A DNA stretch of 64,000 bases. Source: Teichococcus rhizosphaerae. GTDB taxonomy: Bacteria; Pseudomonadota; Alphaproteobacteria; Acetobacterales; Acetobacteraceae. Below are positions 27,824 to 35,116 of this stretch, one piece after another. A program made the translations under genes and the position numbers. Where the stretch lies: contig NZ_PDNU01000005.1 in NCBI RefSeq assembly GCF_002631185.1, positions 1 through 64,000 on the forward strand, in the 5' to 3' direction. Each line of letters starts with the position of its first letter. Position 1 is the stretch's first letter. The notes beneath the pieces are model-generated. The model saw nothing but the letters and a program-made list of their open reading frames with translations, was not told where the DNA came from and did not search any database.

Positions 27824-28783
27824 TCAGGCCAAGCCGTTGGAAAGGAACAGGAGCACCACCCCGAGCAGCGCCAGCAGCAGCGCCGCGCCCAGGAACTCCG
27901 GCACGCGGAGGACGCGCATCCGGGCGGCGGCCGCCTCGAACGCCGCCAGCGCCAGCGCCAGCAGGCCGAGCTTCAGCCCCCAGGCGGCGAGGCCCAGCAG
28001 CCAGCCGAGCGGGCCCGCATCCGCCGGGGCGGTGCCGAAGGGGAGGAACACCGCCGCCAGCAGCGACAGCCACAGGGCGAGGCGCAGCGCGGCCTGCATC
28101 TCCCACAGCGCCAGGTGGCGGCCCGAGGCCTCCAGCAGCATCGCCTCCTGCACCATGGCCGGCTCCAGGGTGGTGCCGGGGCTGTCCACCGGCAGGCGCC
28201 CGTTTCCGGCCAGCGCCACGGCAAGCAGCGCCAGCAGCGCGAGGCCGAGCGGGAGGCGGAGCCCCGCCGGGCCTTCCCCCAGCGCCGCGCCGATGCCGTC
28301 GAGGTTGGTGGTGCCCGCCAGCATGGCCAGGACCATCACCGCCAGCAGGAAGGCCGGCTCGGCGAGGCTGGCGAAGCCCATCGCGCGCGCGGCGCCGAGG
28401 CCGCCCAGCGCGGTGCCGGCATCCATCCCCGCCAGGGCGAGCGCGCAGCGCGCCACCGCCAGCAGGCCGCCGACCAGGATGAGGTCGCCCATCGGCGCCA
28501 GGGCCATGCCGCGGGCGAAGCCCGGCACCATCAGCGCGGCGGCCAGCGTCGCCGCCAGCGCCACATAGGGGGCGGCCACGGAAACGGGGGATGCGCCCTC
28601 GGCCAGCACCGGCTGCTTGCGCAGCAGCTTCCGCAGGTCCCGCCAGGGCTGCAGCGGGTGGGCGCCGCGCCGGCCGAGCAGCCGCGCCTTCAGCCAGCGC
28701 ACCAGCCCCACCAGCAGCGGCGCCAGCGCCACCAGCAGCGCGGCGTGCAGGAGCTGGGTGAGGATCGCGGGAAACAGCGTCAC
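27824..28783 (-). CDS. HyfC/NuoH-like membrane subunit
   Basis: A 319-residue membrane protein of the NuoH/HycD family with about eight helices, which docks the peripheral arm. PWRDLRKLLRKQPV (about residues 46-59) and NGRLPVDSPGTTLEPAMVQEAMLLEASG (about 194-221) are family landmarks; the two Glu in the second are kept, while the usual His of VHE is Gln. It starts with GTG at 28783, which overlaps the preceding stop (GTGA), the pattern of a tightly coupled operon. Confidence 0.84.
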   Translation of the reverse strand: MTLFPAILTQLLHAALLVALAPLLVGLVRWLKARLLGRRGAHPLQPWRDLRKLLRKQPVLAEGASPVSVAAPYVALAATLAAALMVPGFARGMALAPMGDLILVGGLLAVARCALALAGMDAGTALGGLGAARAMGFASLAEPAFLLAVMVLAMLAGTTNLDGIGAALGEGPAGLRLPLGLALLALLAVALAGNGRLPVDSPGTTLEPAMVQEAMLLEASGRHLALWEMQAALRLALWLSLLAAVFLPFGTAPADAGPLGWLLGLAAWGLKLGLLALALAAFEAAAARMRVLRVPEFLGAALLLALLGVVLLFLSNGLA

Positions 28784-30846
28784 GGCGCCGGCCCGCCCGG
28801 CATTCCCTCGGGCAGCAGCGCCAGCAGCAGGAGCAGCAGCGCCAGCGTGCCGAAGCCCAGCACCAGGCCTTGCCGCGGGCCAGGGCCCCCGAGCCGTTCC
28901 GCCGCCGCCGCCAGCCGCTCCCATAAGGTGGCGAGGAAGCCCGGCACCCGCCCCCGCGGCGGGCCGCGGAAGCCGTCCTCCGGCCGGGCGGGGCCGGTGT
29001 CGTGCGGGGGTGGCGGCGGGTGCCCGCCCCGGGTTCCGCCCAGCATGTCCGCCAGCATCCGGCGCAGCGGCCGGGCGAAGCCGTCGGCGCTGGGCTGGGT
29101 GGCCGGGTCGCCGAAGGGCAGGTGCGGCGGCGGCGCCTGGAAGCCGCCATCCCAGGCCGGGCCGCGCCGGGACGGCAGCGGCGAGAGGCGGTGGCGCAGC
29201 GCCACCAGCCCCGCCCCCAGCAGGCCGAGCAGCACCGCCAGCGGCAGCGGCGCATAGTCCGAGCCCCGCAGGGAGGGGCTGACCGAAAGCGGCGCCGCCT
29301 CGGCCAGGCCAGGATGGCCGCTGAGCGCGGCGATGGCCCCCGAGCCCAGCATCAGCAGCGGGCCCGGCAGCAGGCCGAGCAGCACCGCAAGCCCGGCCAG
29401 GCCCATGAGCGCGGCGCGCACCACCGGCGGCGCCTCCTGCGCGCCCAGGGTGCGCGGCCCGCGCGGGCGGCCGAGAAAGGCGAGGCCCCAGAAGCGCAGC
29501 ATGGCGGCTGCGCCCAGCGCCAGCGAAAGCGCGGCAAGGGCCGTGCAGGCGGCAACCAGGAGCTGGAAGCCCAGCTCGCCCACCCGCCAGGCGCCGAGCA
29601 GCGCCTGCAACAGCAGCCACCCCCCCGCGAAGCCGGACAGCGGCGGCAGGGCGGCGGCGGCGGCGGCGCCGAGCAGGGCGCAGAGCGCCACCACCGGCAT
29701 GGCGTGCACCAATGCCCCCAGCCGGTCCAGGTGGCGGGAGCCGGCGGCGTGCCGCACCTCGCCGGCCACCAGGAGGAGGAGCGTCGTGAACAGCCCGTGC
29801 GCCAGGGCGTGCAGCAGCGCGGCGGCGGCGGCCAGTGCGGCCAGCGGGCCGAGATCGGCGGCGCGCAGCGTGGCGGCGAGGCCGAGCGCCAGGGTGACCA
29901 GCCCGGCATGGCCGATGGCGGAGCAGGCCAGCAGCACGCCCGTGTCGCGCTCCTGCCCGGCGCGCAGCGCGCCCAGCACGGCCGAGGCGGCGCCCGCCAC
30001 CATCAGCGGGGCGCCCCACCAGAGCGGCTGGCCAAGCCCGCCGAGATCGAGCAGCAGGCGCGCCATGACATAGAGCGCGACCGGGGCCGCGACGCCCGGA
30101 AGCAGGGCGAAGGCCGGCCCCGCCGCGGCGGGCTGGACCAGCGGCAGCCAGCCATGCAGCGGCACGAGCCCCGCCATGGCCCCCGCGCCCGGCAGCACCA
30201 GCGCCAGCACCGCCACCGCCACCCAGCCCTGCGGCGGCGCGTTCCGCAGACCGGCGAAGGAAAGGTCGCCCGCCGGCCCGCCCATCAGCCCCGCCGCCGG
30301 CACCAGGCAGGCGGCGGCGAACAGCGCGAAGCCGAGATAGTGCCGCGCCGCGGCGCCCGCCTCCGCCCCTTCTCCCGCCTCGGGGGGTGCGGCGGCCAGC
30401 AGCGCCCAGGCGGCCACCGACATCAGCCCGAAGCCCAGCAGCAGGGTAAAGGCATCGGCGGCCAGCAGGGTGAGCGCCATGGCCGCCAGCAGCAGCGGGC
30501 AGGGCAGCAGCCGGCGCGGCGGCGCGGCCCCCTCGCGCTCCCAGGCGAACAGGCCGGCGGCCAGCCCGGCCAGCCCGAGCAACAGCAGGAACCAGGCGGA
30601 CAGCGCATCCAGCCCCAGGCTCAGCGGCGCCCAGGGCGGGCCGAGCGGCAGCAGCGCCGCCGCCACCCCGCCTTGCGCGAGCGCCAGCACCGCCAGCAGC
30701 GCCAGCCCGGCCGAGACGGCGGCGCAGCCGCCATGCACCAGCCGCGCCATGGGCAGGCCGGCGGGCGCGGGCCACCGGCCCGCCAGGGCCCCGGCGGCGG
30801 CCAGCAGCAACAGGAGGCAGGGCGGCAGGACGAGCGCCGCGGTCAC
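28780..30846 (-). CDS. HyfB/HycC-like antiporter-type membrane subunit
   Basis: A 688-residue membrane protein of the NuoL-like family, close to the length of E. coli HyfB. The TM7-8 region is GLVPLHGWLPLVQPAAAGPAFALLPGVAAPVALYV (about residues 226-260). The conserved TM5 Glu of the WELMS motif appears as Gly140 (FGLMS), and the TM7 Lys as Pro255, by eye. If right, this subunit lacks classical proton-channel residues. It starts with GTG at 30846 without a strong Shine-Dalgarno and is the first gene of the operon; a promoter should lie in 30847-30980. Confidence 0.83.
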   Translation of the reverse strand: MTAALVLPPCLLLLLAAAGALAGRWPAPAGLPMARLVHGGCAAVSAGLALLAVLALAQGGVAAALLPLGPPWAPLSLGLDALSAWFLLLLGLAGLAAGLFAWEREGAAPPRRLLPCPLLLAAMALTLLAADAFTLLLGFGLMSVAAWALLAAAPPEAGEGAEAGAAARHYLGFALFAAACLVPAAGLMGGPAGDLSFAGLRNAPPQGWVAVAVLALVLPGAGAMAGLVPLHGWLPLVQPAAAGPAFALLPGVAAPVALYVMARLLLDLGGLGQPLWWGAPLMVAGAASAVLGALRAGQERDTGVLLACSAIGHAGLVTLALGLAATLRAADLGPLAALAAAAALLHALAHGLFTTLLLLVAGEVRHAAGSRHLDRLGALVHAMPVVALCALLGAAAAAALPPLSGFAGGWLLLQALLGAWRVGELGFQLLVAACTALAALSLALGAAAMLRFWGLAFLGRPRGPRTLGAQEAPPVVRAALMGLAGLAVLLGLLPGPLLMLGSGAIAALSGHPGLAEAAPLSVSPSLRGSDYAPLPLAVLLGLLGAGLVALRHRLSPLPSRRGPAWDGGFQAPPPHLPFGDPATQPSADGFARPLRRMLADMLGGTRGGHPPPPPHDTGPARPEDGFRGPPRGRVPGFLATLWERLAAAAERLGGPGPRQGLVLGFGTLALLLLLLALLPEGMPGGPAP

Positions 30847-30980
30847 GGCGCGCGGAGGTCAGGACATGTCACCCCGGCAGGATAGGCGCCGCCCCGCGCG
30901 GGCGGAAACGACAAAGCGGTGTGCGGCCCCAACGGCCTGAAACCGCGTGGGGAGACCGGCCCGGGCGGCACGGCGCCACC

Positions 30981-31811
30981 TCAGAGCATCTCCAGCGGCT
31001 GCTTGCGGCGGGGCGGGGGAAAGGCGCCGTCCAGCTCGGCCAGGTCCTCCGGCGTCAGCACCGTTTTCCAGACATCGGCGTTCTCGCGCAGATGCGCCTC
31101 GGTGGCGGCCTTGGGGATGCTGATGAGGCCGGGCGCGCGCAGCGTCCAGGCCAGCGCCACCTGCGCGGGCGTGATGCCCTGGCGCTTCGCCACCCGCCGC
31201 AGCGCGGGGTGGTCCAGCAGCGCGCCGCCCTGCCCCACGGGCGAATAGGCCATCACCGGCATCTTCAGCCGCGCCGCATAGGGCAGCAGGTCGAACTCCG
31301 CGCCGCGCGCCTCGAGGTTGTAGAGCACCTGGTCGGTGGCGCATTCGGACAGGGCGGTGCCCAGCTCCTCCAGGTCCGGCACGTCGAGGTTGGAAACGCC
31401 CCAGGCGCGGATCTTGCCCTGCTCCACCAGCCGGCGCATCGCCTCCACCGTCTCGGCCAGCGGCACGGCGCCGCGCCAGTGCAGCAGGTAGAGATCGATC
31501 GTCTCCACCCGCAGGCGCCTCAGGCTGCGCTCGCAGGCCTGCGGCAGCCGGGCGCGGGAGGCGTTCTGCGGATAGGCCTTGGTGACCAGGAACACCTCGT
31601 CCCGCCGGCCGGCGATGGCCTCGGCCACCACCTCCTCCGCGCCACCCTCGGCATACATCTCGGCCGTGTCGATCAGCGTCAGGCCGAGGTCGAGGCCGAG
31701 GCGCAGCACCCGCGCCTCGGCGGCGCGGTCGGCGCCCCGCTCGCCCAGCCGCCAGGTGCCCTGGCCGAGCACCGGAACGCCGCGGCCATCCGGCAGGGTG
31801 ATGGTGTTCAT
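30981..31811 (-). CDS. aldo/keto reductase
   Basis: A 276-residue NADPH-dependent oxidoreductase with a TIM barrel. The catalytic tetrad is D48, Y53 (LIDTAEMYAEG), K78 (VTKAYPQN) and H111 (LYLLHW). It resembles the E. coli YeaE/DkgA-like group, which reduces methylglyoxal and similar aldehydes; the true substrate is unknown. The ATG at 31811 has gaggag upstream. It is divergent from the IalB-like gene, with only 23 bases between start codons, and a palindrome lies at the junction. Confidence 0.92.
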   Translation of the reverse strand: MNTITLPDGRGVPVLGQGTWRLGERGADRAAEARVLRLGLDLGLTLIDTAEMYAEGGAEEVVAEAIAGRRDEVFLVTKAYPQNASRARLPQACERSLRRLRVETIDLYLLHWRGAVPLAETVEAMRRLVEQGKIRAWGVSNLDVPDLEELGTALSECATDQVLYNLEARGAEFDLLPYAARLKMPVMAYSPVGQGGALLDHPALRRVAKRQGITPAQVALAWTLRAPGLISIPKAATEAHLRENADVWKTVLTPEDLAELDGAFPPPRRKQPLEML

Positions 31812-31834
31812 GGCAAGCTCCTCTCCGCCTTCCT

Positions 31835-31848
31835 ATGTTGCGCAACAT
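31835..31848. promoter_or_regulatory. perfect 14-bp palindrome at a divergent gene junction
   Basis: ATGTTGCGCAACAT is fully self-complementary and lies between the starts of the aldo/keto reductase and the IalB-like gene, covering the first ATG of the latter. A dimeric regulator could bind here and control both genes. If so, the IalB-like gene probably starts at the ATG at 31847. Confidence 0.45.
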
Positions 31849-32530
31849 GCGTCGCACCGTCACCCTCGCCCCGCCCGGCCCTGCGTTGGCCCCTGCCCTG
31901 GTGCCTGCCCTGGCCCCTGCCCTGGCCGGCCTCGGGCTGCTGCTCGCCGCTGGCCTTGCCGCCGCGCCCGCCCGCGCCGCCACGGAAAGCCACGGGCCAT
32001 GGATCCTCACCTGCGCCGCGGACCCGATGACCGACCGCTCCACCTGCCGCATGACCCACAACCAGCCGGTGGAGCCCGCCACCGACAGTCAGGGCGCGCT
32101 GGCGCTGGAGGTGGCGCCGCGCCGGGGCCGGCTGGTGCCGGTGGTGACGGCGCGCGAGCTGGGGCTGGAAAGCGCCACGCGCGGCCTGCTGGCGCTGACC
32201 GGCACGGTGCAGCTGCGCTTCCCGCCCAACGCCCTGTTCGAGATGCCCTGCGGGCTGGAAGGGCGCTCGGTGGTCTGCGCCCCCCGTCCGGAGGATGCGG
32301 CGCGCGCCGCCGCCGAGCTGGCGGTGGCCGACCGCGTGCTGCTGCGCGTTCTGGGCCTGGGCAGCGCCACCGCCGAGGGGCCGCCGCGCGAGCTGCCGCT
32401 TTCCGGCACCCCGGCGGCGCTGGCCGCCTTCCGGGCCCGGGCGCCGGCCGAGCAGGCGGAGGAGCCGCCCCCGCCCTTCAACCTGCGGGACATGCTGCAA
32501 CGGCTGCAACGCTTCTTCGCGCCGAACTGA
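31835..32530 (+). CDS. IalB-like secreted protein
   Basis: A protein of up to 231 residues with a long Ala/Pro/Leu signal peptide (cleavage probably after APARA, about residue 48). The mature part has GPWILTC...STC (C60, C71) and a second pair C139, C148, resembling the disulfide-bearing pattern of the invasion-associated locus B family, whose members are periplasmic and of poorly known role. The match is weak. The start may be the ATG at 31847; no Shine-Dalgarno supports either. The signal peptide is built on a triplicated 12-bp unit. The tail is Pro-rich and ends in a short amphipathic helix. Confidence 0.6.
   Translation: MLRNMRRTVTLAPPGPALAPALVPALAPALAGLGLLLAAGLAAAPARAATESHGPWILTCAADPMTDRSTCRMTHNQPVEPATDSQGALALEVAPRRGRLVPVVTARELGLESATRGLLALTGTVQLRFPPNALFEMPCGLEGRSVVCAPRPEDAARAAAELAVADRVLLRVLGLGSATAEGPPRELPLSGTPAALAAFRARAPAEQAEEPPPPFNLRDMLQRLQRFFAPN
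31890..31925 (+). repeat. 3 x 12-bp tandem repeat in a signal peptide
   Basis: Three copies of cccctgccctgg (the middle one starting tg) encode the repeated Pro-Ala-Leu units of the IalB-like signal peptide. The unit is in frame, so copy changes lengthen or shorten the hydrophobic core. Confidence 0.8.
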
Positions 32531-32598
32531 GGCGGCCCTCCGCTCAGCCGCCCGGGGTCTCGTGGCGGCCCTGGCGATGGCCTTGATGGCTGTTCTGG

Positions 32599-32841
32599 TC
32601 ACTGTTCCGGGCGGCCAGGGGCCTCAACCGGCCATGCATCCCGCATGCCTTCCCCGCCGCTGGCCGCTGCCCCGGCGCCTTGCGGACCGGCCGCCAGCGC
32701 CGAGGCCGCTACCACGCCCGTGCCGGAGCCGCGCAGGAAGTTGCGCCGCGAAAGGAAGCCCGGCAGGCGGCGGAGGCCGAACCCTCCGCTGGAACCCCCA
32801 CCGGAAACCCGGCTGGAACGTCCGCTGGAACCCATGATCAT
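32599..32841 (-). CDS. very short Tat-signal protein or remnant
   Basis: An 80-residue reading frame with a textbook twin-arginine signal: SRRNFLRGSG, then a hydrophobic stretch VVAASALAAG and a likely cleavage site GAGA. After cleavage only about 25 residues remain before the stop. Translation signals are good: gaggg lies seven bases before the ATG at 32841. It could be a small exported protein or the surviving 5' end of a larger Tat-exported cofactor enzyme whose body is lost. It is convergent with the IalB-like gene. The upstream stretch 32842-33009 contains the 15-bp minisatellite. Confidence 0.4.
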   Translation of the reverse strand: MIMGSSGRSSRVSGGGSSGGFGLRRLPGFLSRRNFLRGSGTGVVAASALAAGPQGAGAAASGGEGMRDAWPVEAPGRPEQ

Positions 32842-32920
32842 CCGCGCCCTCCGTTTTCTCCGGCCGGCGCTTGAACGGCCGGGCAGGCCGCGCGGTTGCC
32901 TATGCTGGCCGCCCGGCATC

Positions 32921-33025
32921 CAGCGGCCTGGCGCCCAGCGGCCAGAGGCTCAGCGGCCAGGGGCTCAGCGGCCAAAGGTTCTGCGGCCAGGGGCTCAGCG
33001 GCCAAGAACTCAGCGGCCAGGCCCG
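32921..33025. repeat. 15-bp minisatellite, seven copies
   Basis: Seven contiguous 15-bp units with consensus cagcggccaggggct, each starting cagcgg (one ctgcgg), with the last bases most variable. Since 15 is divisible by three, the array can be read without interruption in several frames. The last unit and a half overlap the 3' end of the DUF983 gene and supply its stop codon (33010-33012). No spacers, so not a CRISPR array. Confidence 0.92.
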
Positions 33026-33405
33026 GCCTTGCGGGTGAAGCGGGCCTCCTCGGCCTTGTAGAAATACTGGGTGGCCACCAGCCAGCCCTTCAGCGGCCGC
33101 AGCGGCGGGATGCAGGTCAGCAGCATGAAGGGGATGCTGGTGACGAGATGCACCCAGAAGGGCGGCTCGAACTTCGCCTCGATGAACAGCGCCAGCACCA
33201 CGCTCGGGATGCAGGCGAAGCAGATGACGAAGAAGGCGGGCCCATCGGCCGGATCGGCATAGCTGTAGTCCAGGCCGCACACCTCGCAGGAGGGCCGCAT
33301 CTTCAGGAAGCCCTGGAAGATGTGGCCTTCGCCGCAACGCGGGCAGCGGCCGCGAAGGCCGGTGCGGGTGGGCGGCAGGGCCGGCCACTGCTTCTCGGGA
33401 GACAT
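33010..33405 (-). CDS. DUF983 family membrane protein
   Basis: A 131-residue protein. An N-terminal zinc ribbon with C21/C24 (CPRCGEGHIF) and C40/C43 (CEVCGLDY) is followed by DPADGPAFFVI and two transmembrane helices (about residues 55-75 and 82-100). This is the standard DUF983 layout, common in alphaproteobacteria near cytochrome oxidase or other genes; function unknown. The ATG at 33405 follows aaagga, and an upstream in-frame extension has no homology. The stop lies inside the 15-bp minisatellite, so repeat slippage could alter the C-terminus. Confidence 0.85.
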   Translation of the reverse strand: MSPEKQWPALPPTRTGLRGRCPRCGEGHIFQGFLKMRPSCEVCGLDYSYADPADGPAFFVICFACIPSVVLALFIEAKFEPPFWVHLVTSIPFMLLTCIPPLRPLKGWLVATQYFYKAEEARFTRKAGPGR

Positions 33406-33603
33406 GGCGGTTCCTTTCCGTGGCGGGTGTGCTGGCCGGCGCCCCAGGCCGTCCCGTCGCCGCCCGATTGTATGGGCAATGCAGGGATGCGCGGTCAAGC
33501 AGCGATGGAAGCCTGCCTGCCCTCACCGGCCAGATCGGCCAACAAATTCAGGCAATAAGCATGTTCCTGCAAAGATTCGAAAGAGAGCCGCCGCGGGTTT
33601 TGC

Positions 33604-33620
33604 ATGGATTGTTCATCCAT
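33604..33620. promoter_or_regulatory. inverted repeat upstream of the MocR-type gene
   Basis: ATGGAT and ATCCAT, separated by five bases, lie 70 bases before the MocR-type start, in the AT-richer 33540-33660 patch between divergent genes. MocR proteins commonly bind near their own promoters, so this is a candidate operator. Confidence 0.4.
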
Positions 33621-33690
33621 ACGTGTTGCCTTATCCTTCCGCCTTCCCTTCCTGCCGGCCCGCCGGCCAAGTGCCCGGAGCGCCCGCCGC

Positions 33691-35064
33691 ATGTCCTCCT
33701 GGAAGCCGGACCTCCCCGCGGATGGCAGCCCGCGCTACCAGGCGATCGCGCGGGCGATGCGGGACGATCTGCGCGCCGGCCGCCTTTCGCCCGGCCAGCG
33801 CCTGCCGCCGCAGCGCGCCCTGGCCGCGGCCCTCGACCTCGACCTCACCACCGTGACCCGCGCCTTCAACCTGGCCCGCGAGATGGGGCTGACAGAAGCG
33901 CGGGCCGGGCGCGGCAGCTTCATCCGCGCCGCGGCGGCGGAGGCGGTGGGGCCGCCCGTGCCCCCGGTCATCGACCTCAGCATGAACATGCCGCCGCAAC
34001 CCGAGGCGGCCCGGCTGCGCGCCCGCATCCAGGAAGGGCTGGCCGGGCTGCTGGCCGAGTCCGGCGGGCTGATGGCGCTGCACTACCAGGACAGCCTCGG
34101 CGCCGCGCCGGACCGCGCCGCCGCCGCGCGCTGGCTGGCACCCCGGCTGGGCACGGTGCCGCCAGCGCGGCTGGTGGTGGCTGCGGGGGCGCAGGCGGCG
34201 CTTTCCGCCATCCTGCGCGTGCTGCTGCCGGCCGGCACGGCGCTGGGCGTGCCCGCCCTCACCTATCCGGGGCTGCGCGCGGCAGCGGCGCGGCAGGGGG
34301 TGCGGCTGGTGCCGCTGGCCATGGACGCGGACGGGCTGGTCCCCGCCGCGCTGGAGGAGGCCTGCGGGCGCGAGGCCCTGCGCGCCCTTTATTGCGTGCC
34401 GACGCTGGACAACCCGACCACCGCCACCCTCCCTCCCGCGCGGCGGGAAGCCATCGTCGCCCTGGCGCGCCGCTTCGGCCTTTCGCTGATCGAGGACGAT
34501 GCCTATGGCGCGCTGGCCCGCGCCGCGCCACCGCCCCTGGCGGCGCTGGCGCCGGACATCGCCTGGCACGTCGCCACCCTGTCGAAATGCCTGACGCCCG
34601 CGCTCCGCACCGCCTATGTGGCGGCGCCCGGCCCGGCCGCGGCGCAGCGCCTCGGCGCCGAGCTGCGCGCCGCCACGCTGATGGCGCCACCCCTGATGGC
34701 GGCGCTGGCCACGCGCTGGGTGCAGGAAGGGGTGGCCGGCGAGATCACGGCCGCCATCCGCGCCGAGAGCGTGGCGCGGCAGGCGCTGGCGGCGCGGGTG
34801 CTGCGCGGCTGGGCGATGCGCGCACAGCCGGAGGGGCACCACCTCTGGCTGCACCTGCCGGAAGGCTGGCGGCAGGCGGAGCTGGTGGCGGAAGCCCGGC
34901 AATCCGGGCTCGCGCTGGTGCCGAGCAGCGCCTTTGGCGAGGGCTCGCGCGGGCTGCGCATCGCGCTTGGCGCGGCGCCGGGCCGGGAGGCGCTGGAGCG
35001 CGGGTTGCTGGCGCTGGCGGCGCTGCTGGGGCGGGGGCCGGGGGGAATGGGGACCTTCGTCTGA
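33691..35064 (+). CDS. MocR-type (GntR/aminotransferase) transcriptional regulator
   Basis: A 457-residue two-domain regulator. An N-terminal GntR winged helix (about residues 10-80, with RLSPGQRLPPQRALAAALDL...TVTRAF) is joined to a fold-type I aminotransferase-like domain (about 100-450) that binds pyridoxal phosphate at K299 (TLSKCLTPALR), with D270 and Y272 near the cofactor. Such regulators sense PLP, GABA, taurine or other amines. The ATG at 33691 gives a normal N-terminus; an upstream in-frame ATG at 33604 lies in the inverted repeat and is unlikely. It is divergent from DUF983 and convergent with an aminotransferase gene, which may be its target. Confidence 0.9.
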   Translation: MSSWKPDLPADGSPRYQAIARAMRDDLRAGRLSPGQRLPPQRALAAALDLDLTTVTRAFNLAREMGLTEARAGRGSFIRAAAAEAVGPPVPPVIDLSMNMPPQPEAARLRARIQEGLAGLLAESGGLMALHYQDSLGAAPDRAAAARWLAPRLGTVPPARLVVAAGAQAALSAILRVLLPAGTALGVPALTYPGLRAAAARQGVRLVPLAMDADGLVPAALEEACGREALRALYCVPTLDNPTTATLPPARREAIVALARRFGLSLIEDDAYGALARAAPPPLAALAPDIAWHVATLSKCLTPALRTAYVAAPGPAAAQRLGAELRAATLMAPPLMAALATRWVQEGVAGEITAAIRAESVARQALAARVLRGWAMRAQPEGHHLWLHLPEGWRQAELVAEARQSGLALVPSSAFGEGSRGLRIALGAAPGREALERGLLALAALLGRGPGGMGTFV

Positions 35065-35067
35065 GGA

Positions 35068-35099
35068 ACGGGCCAGGGGAAGGGTTTTCCCCGGCCCGT
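35068..35099. terminator. hairpin between mocR-type and aminotransferase genes
   Basis: A 13-bp stem (acgggcc + ggggaa / ttcccc + ggcccgt) with one bulged A and a 5-base loop. It lies right after the regulator stop and 17 bases before the convergent aminotransferase stop, so it probably serves both. Confidence 0.75.
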
Positions 35100-35116
35100 C
35101 CCGCTTCCCCGTCGGT

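Noticed and set aside
23501-30846. Working nickel-iron hydrogenase 4 or formate hydrogenlyase
   Set aside because: Nickel-ligand cysteines, ferredoxin subunits and maturation genes are missing.
32921-33025. CRISPR array
   Set aside because: Units are contiguous 15-mers without spacers and no cas genes are nearby.
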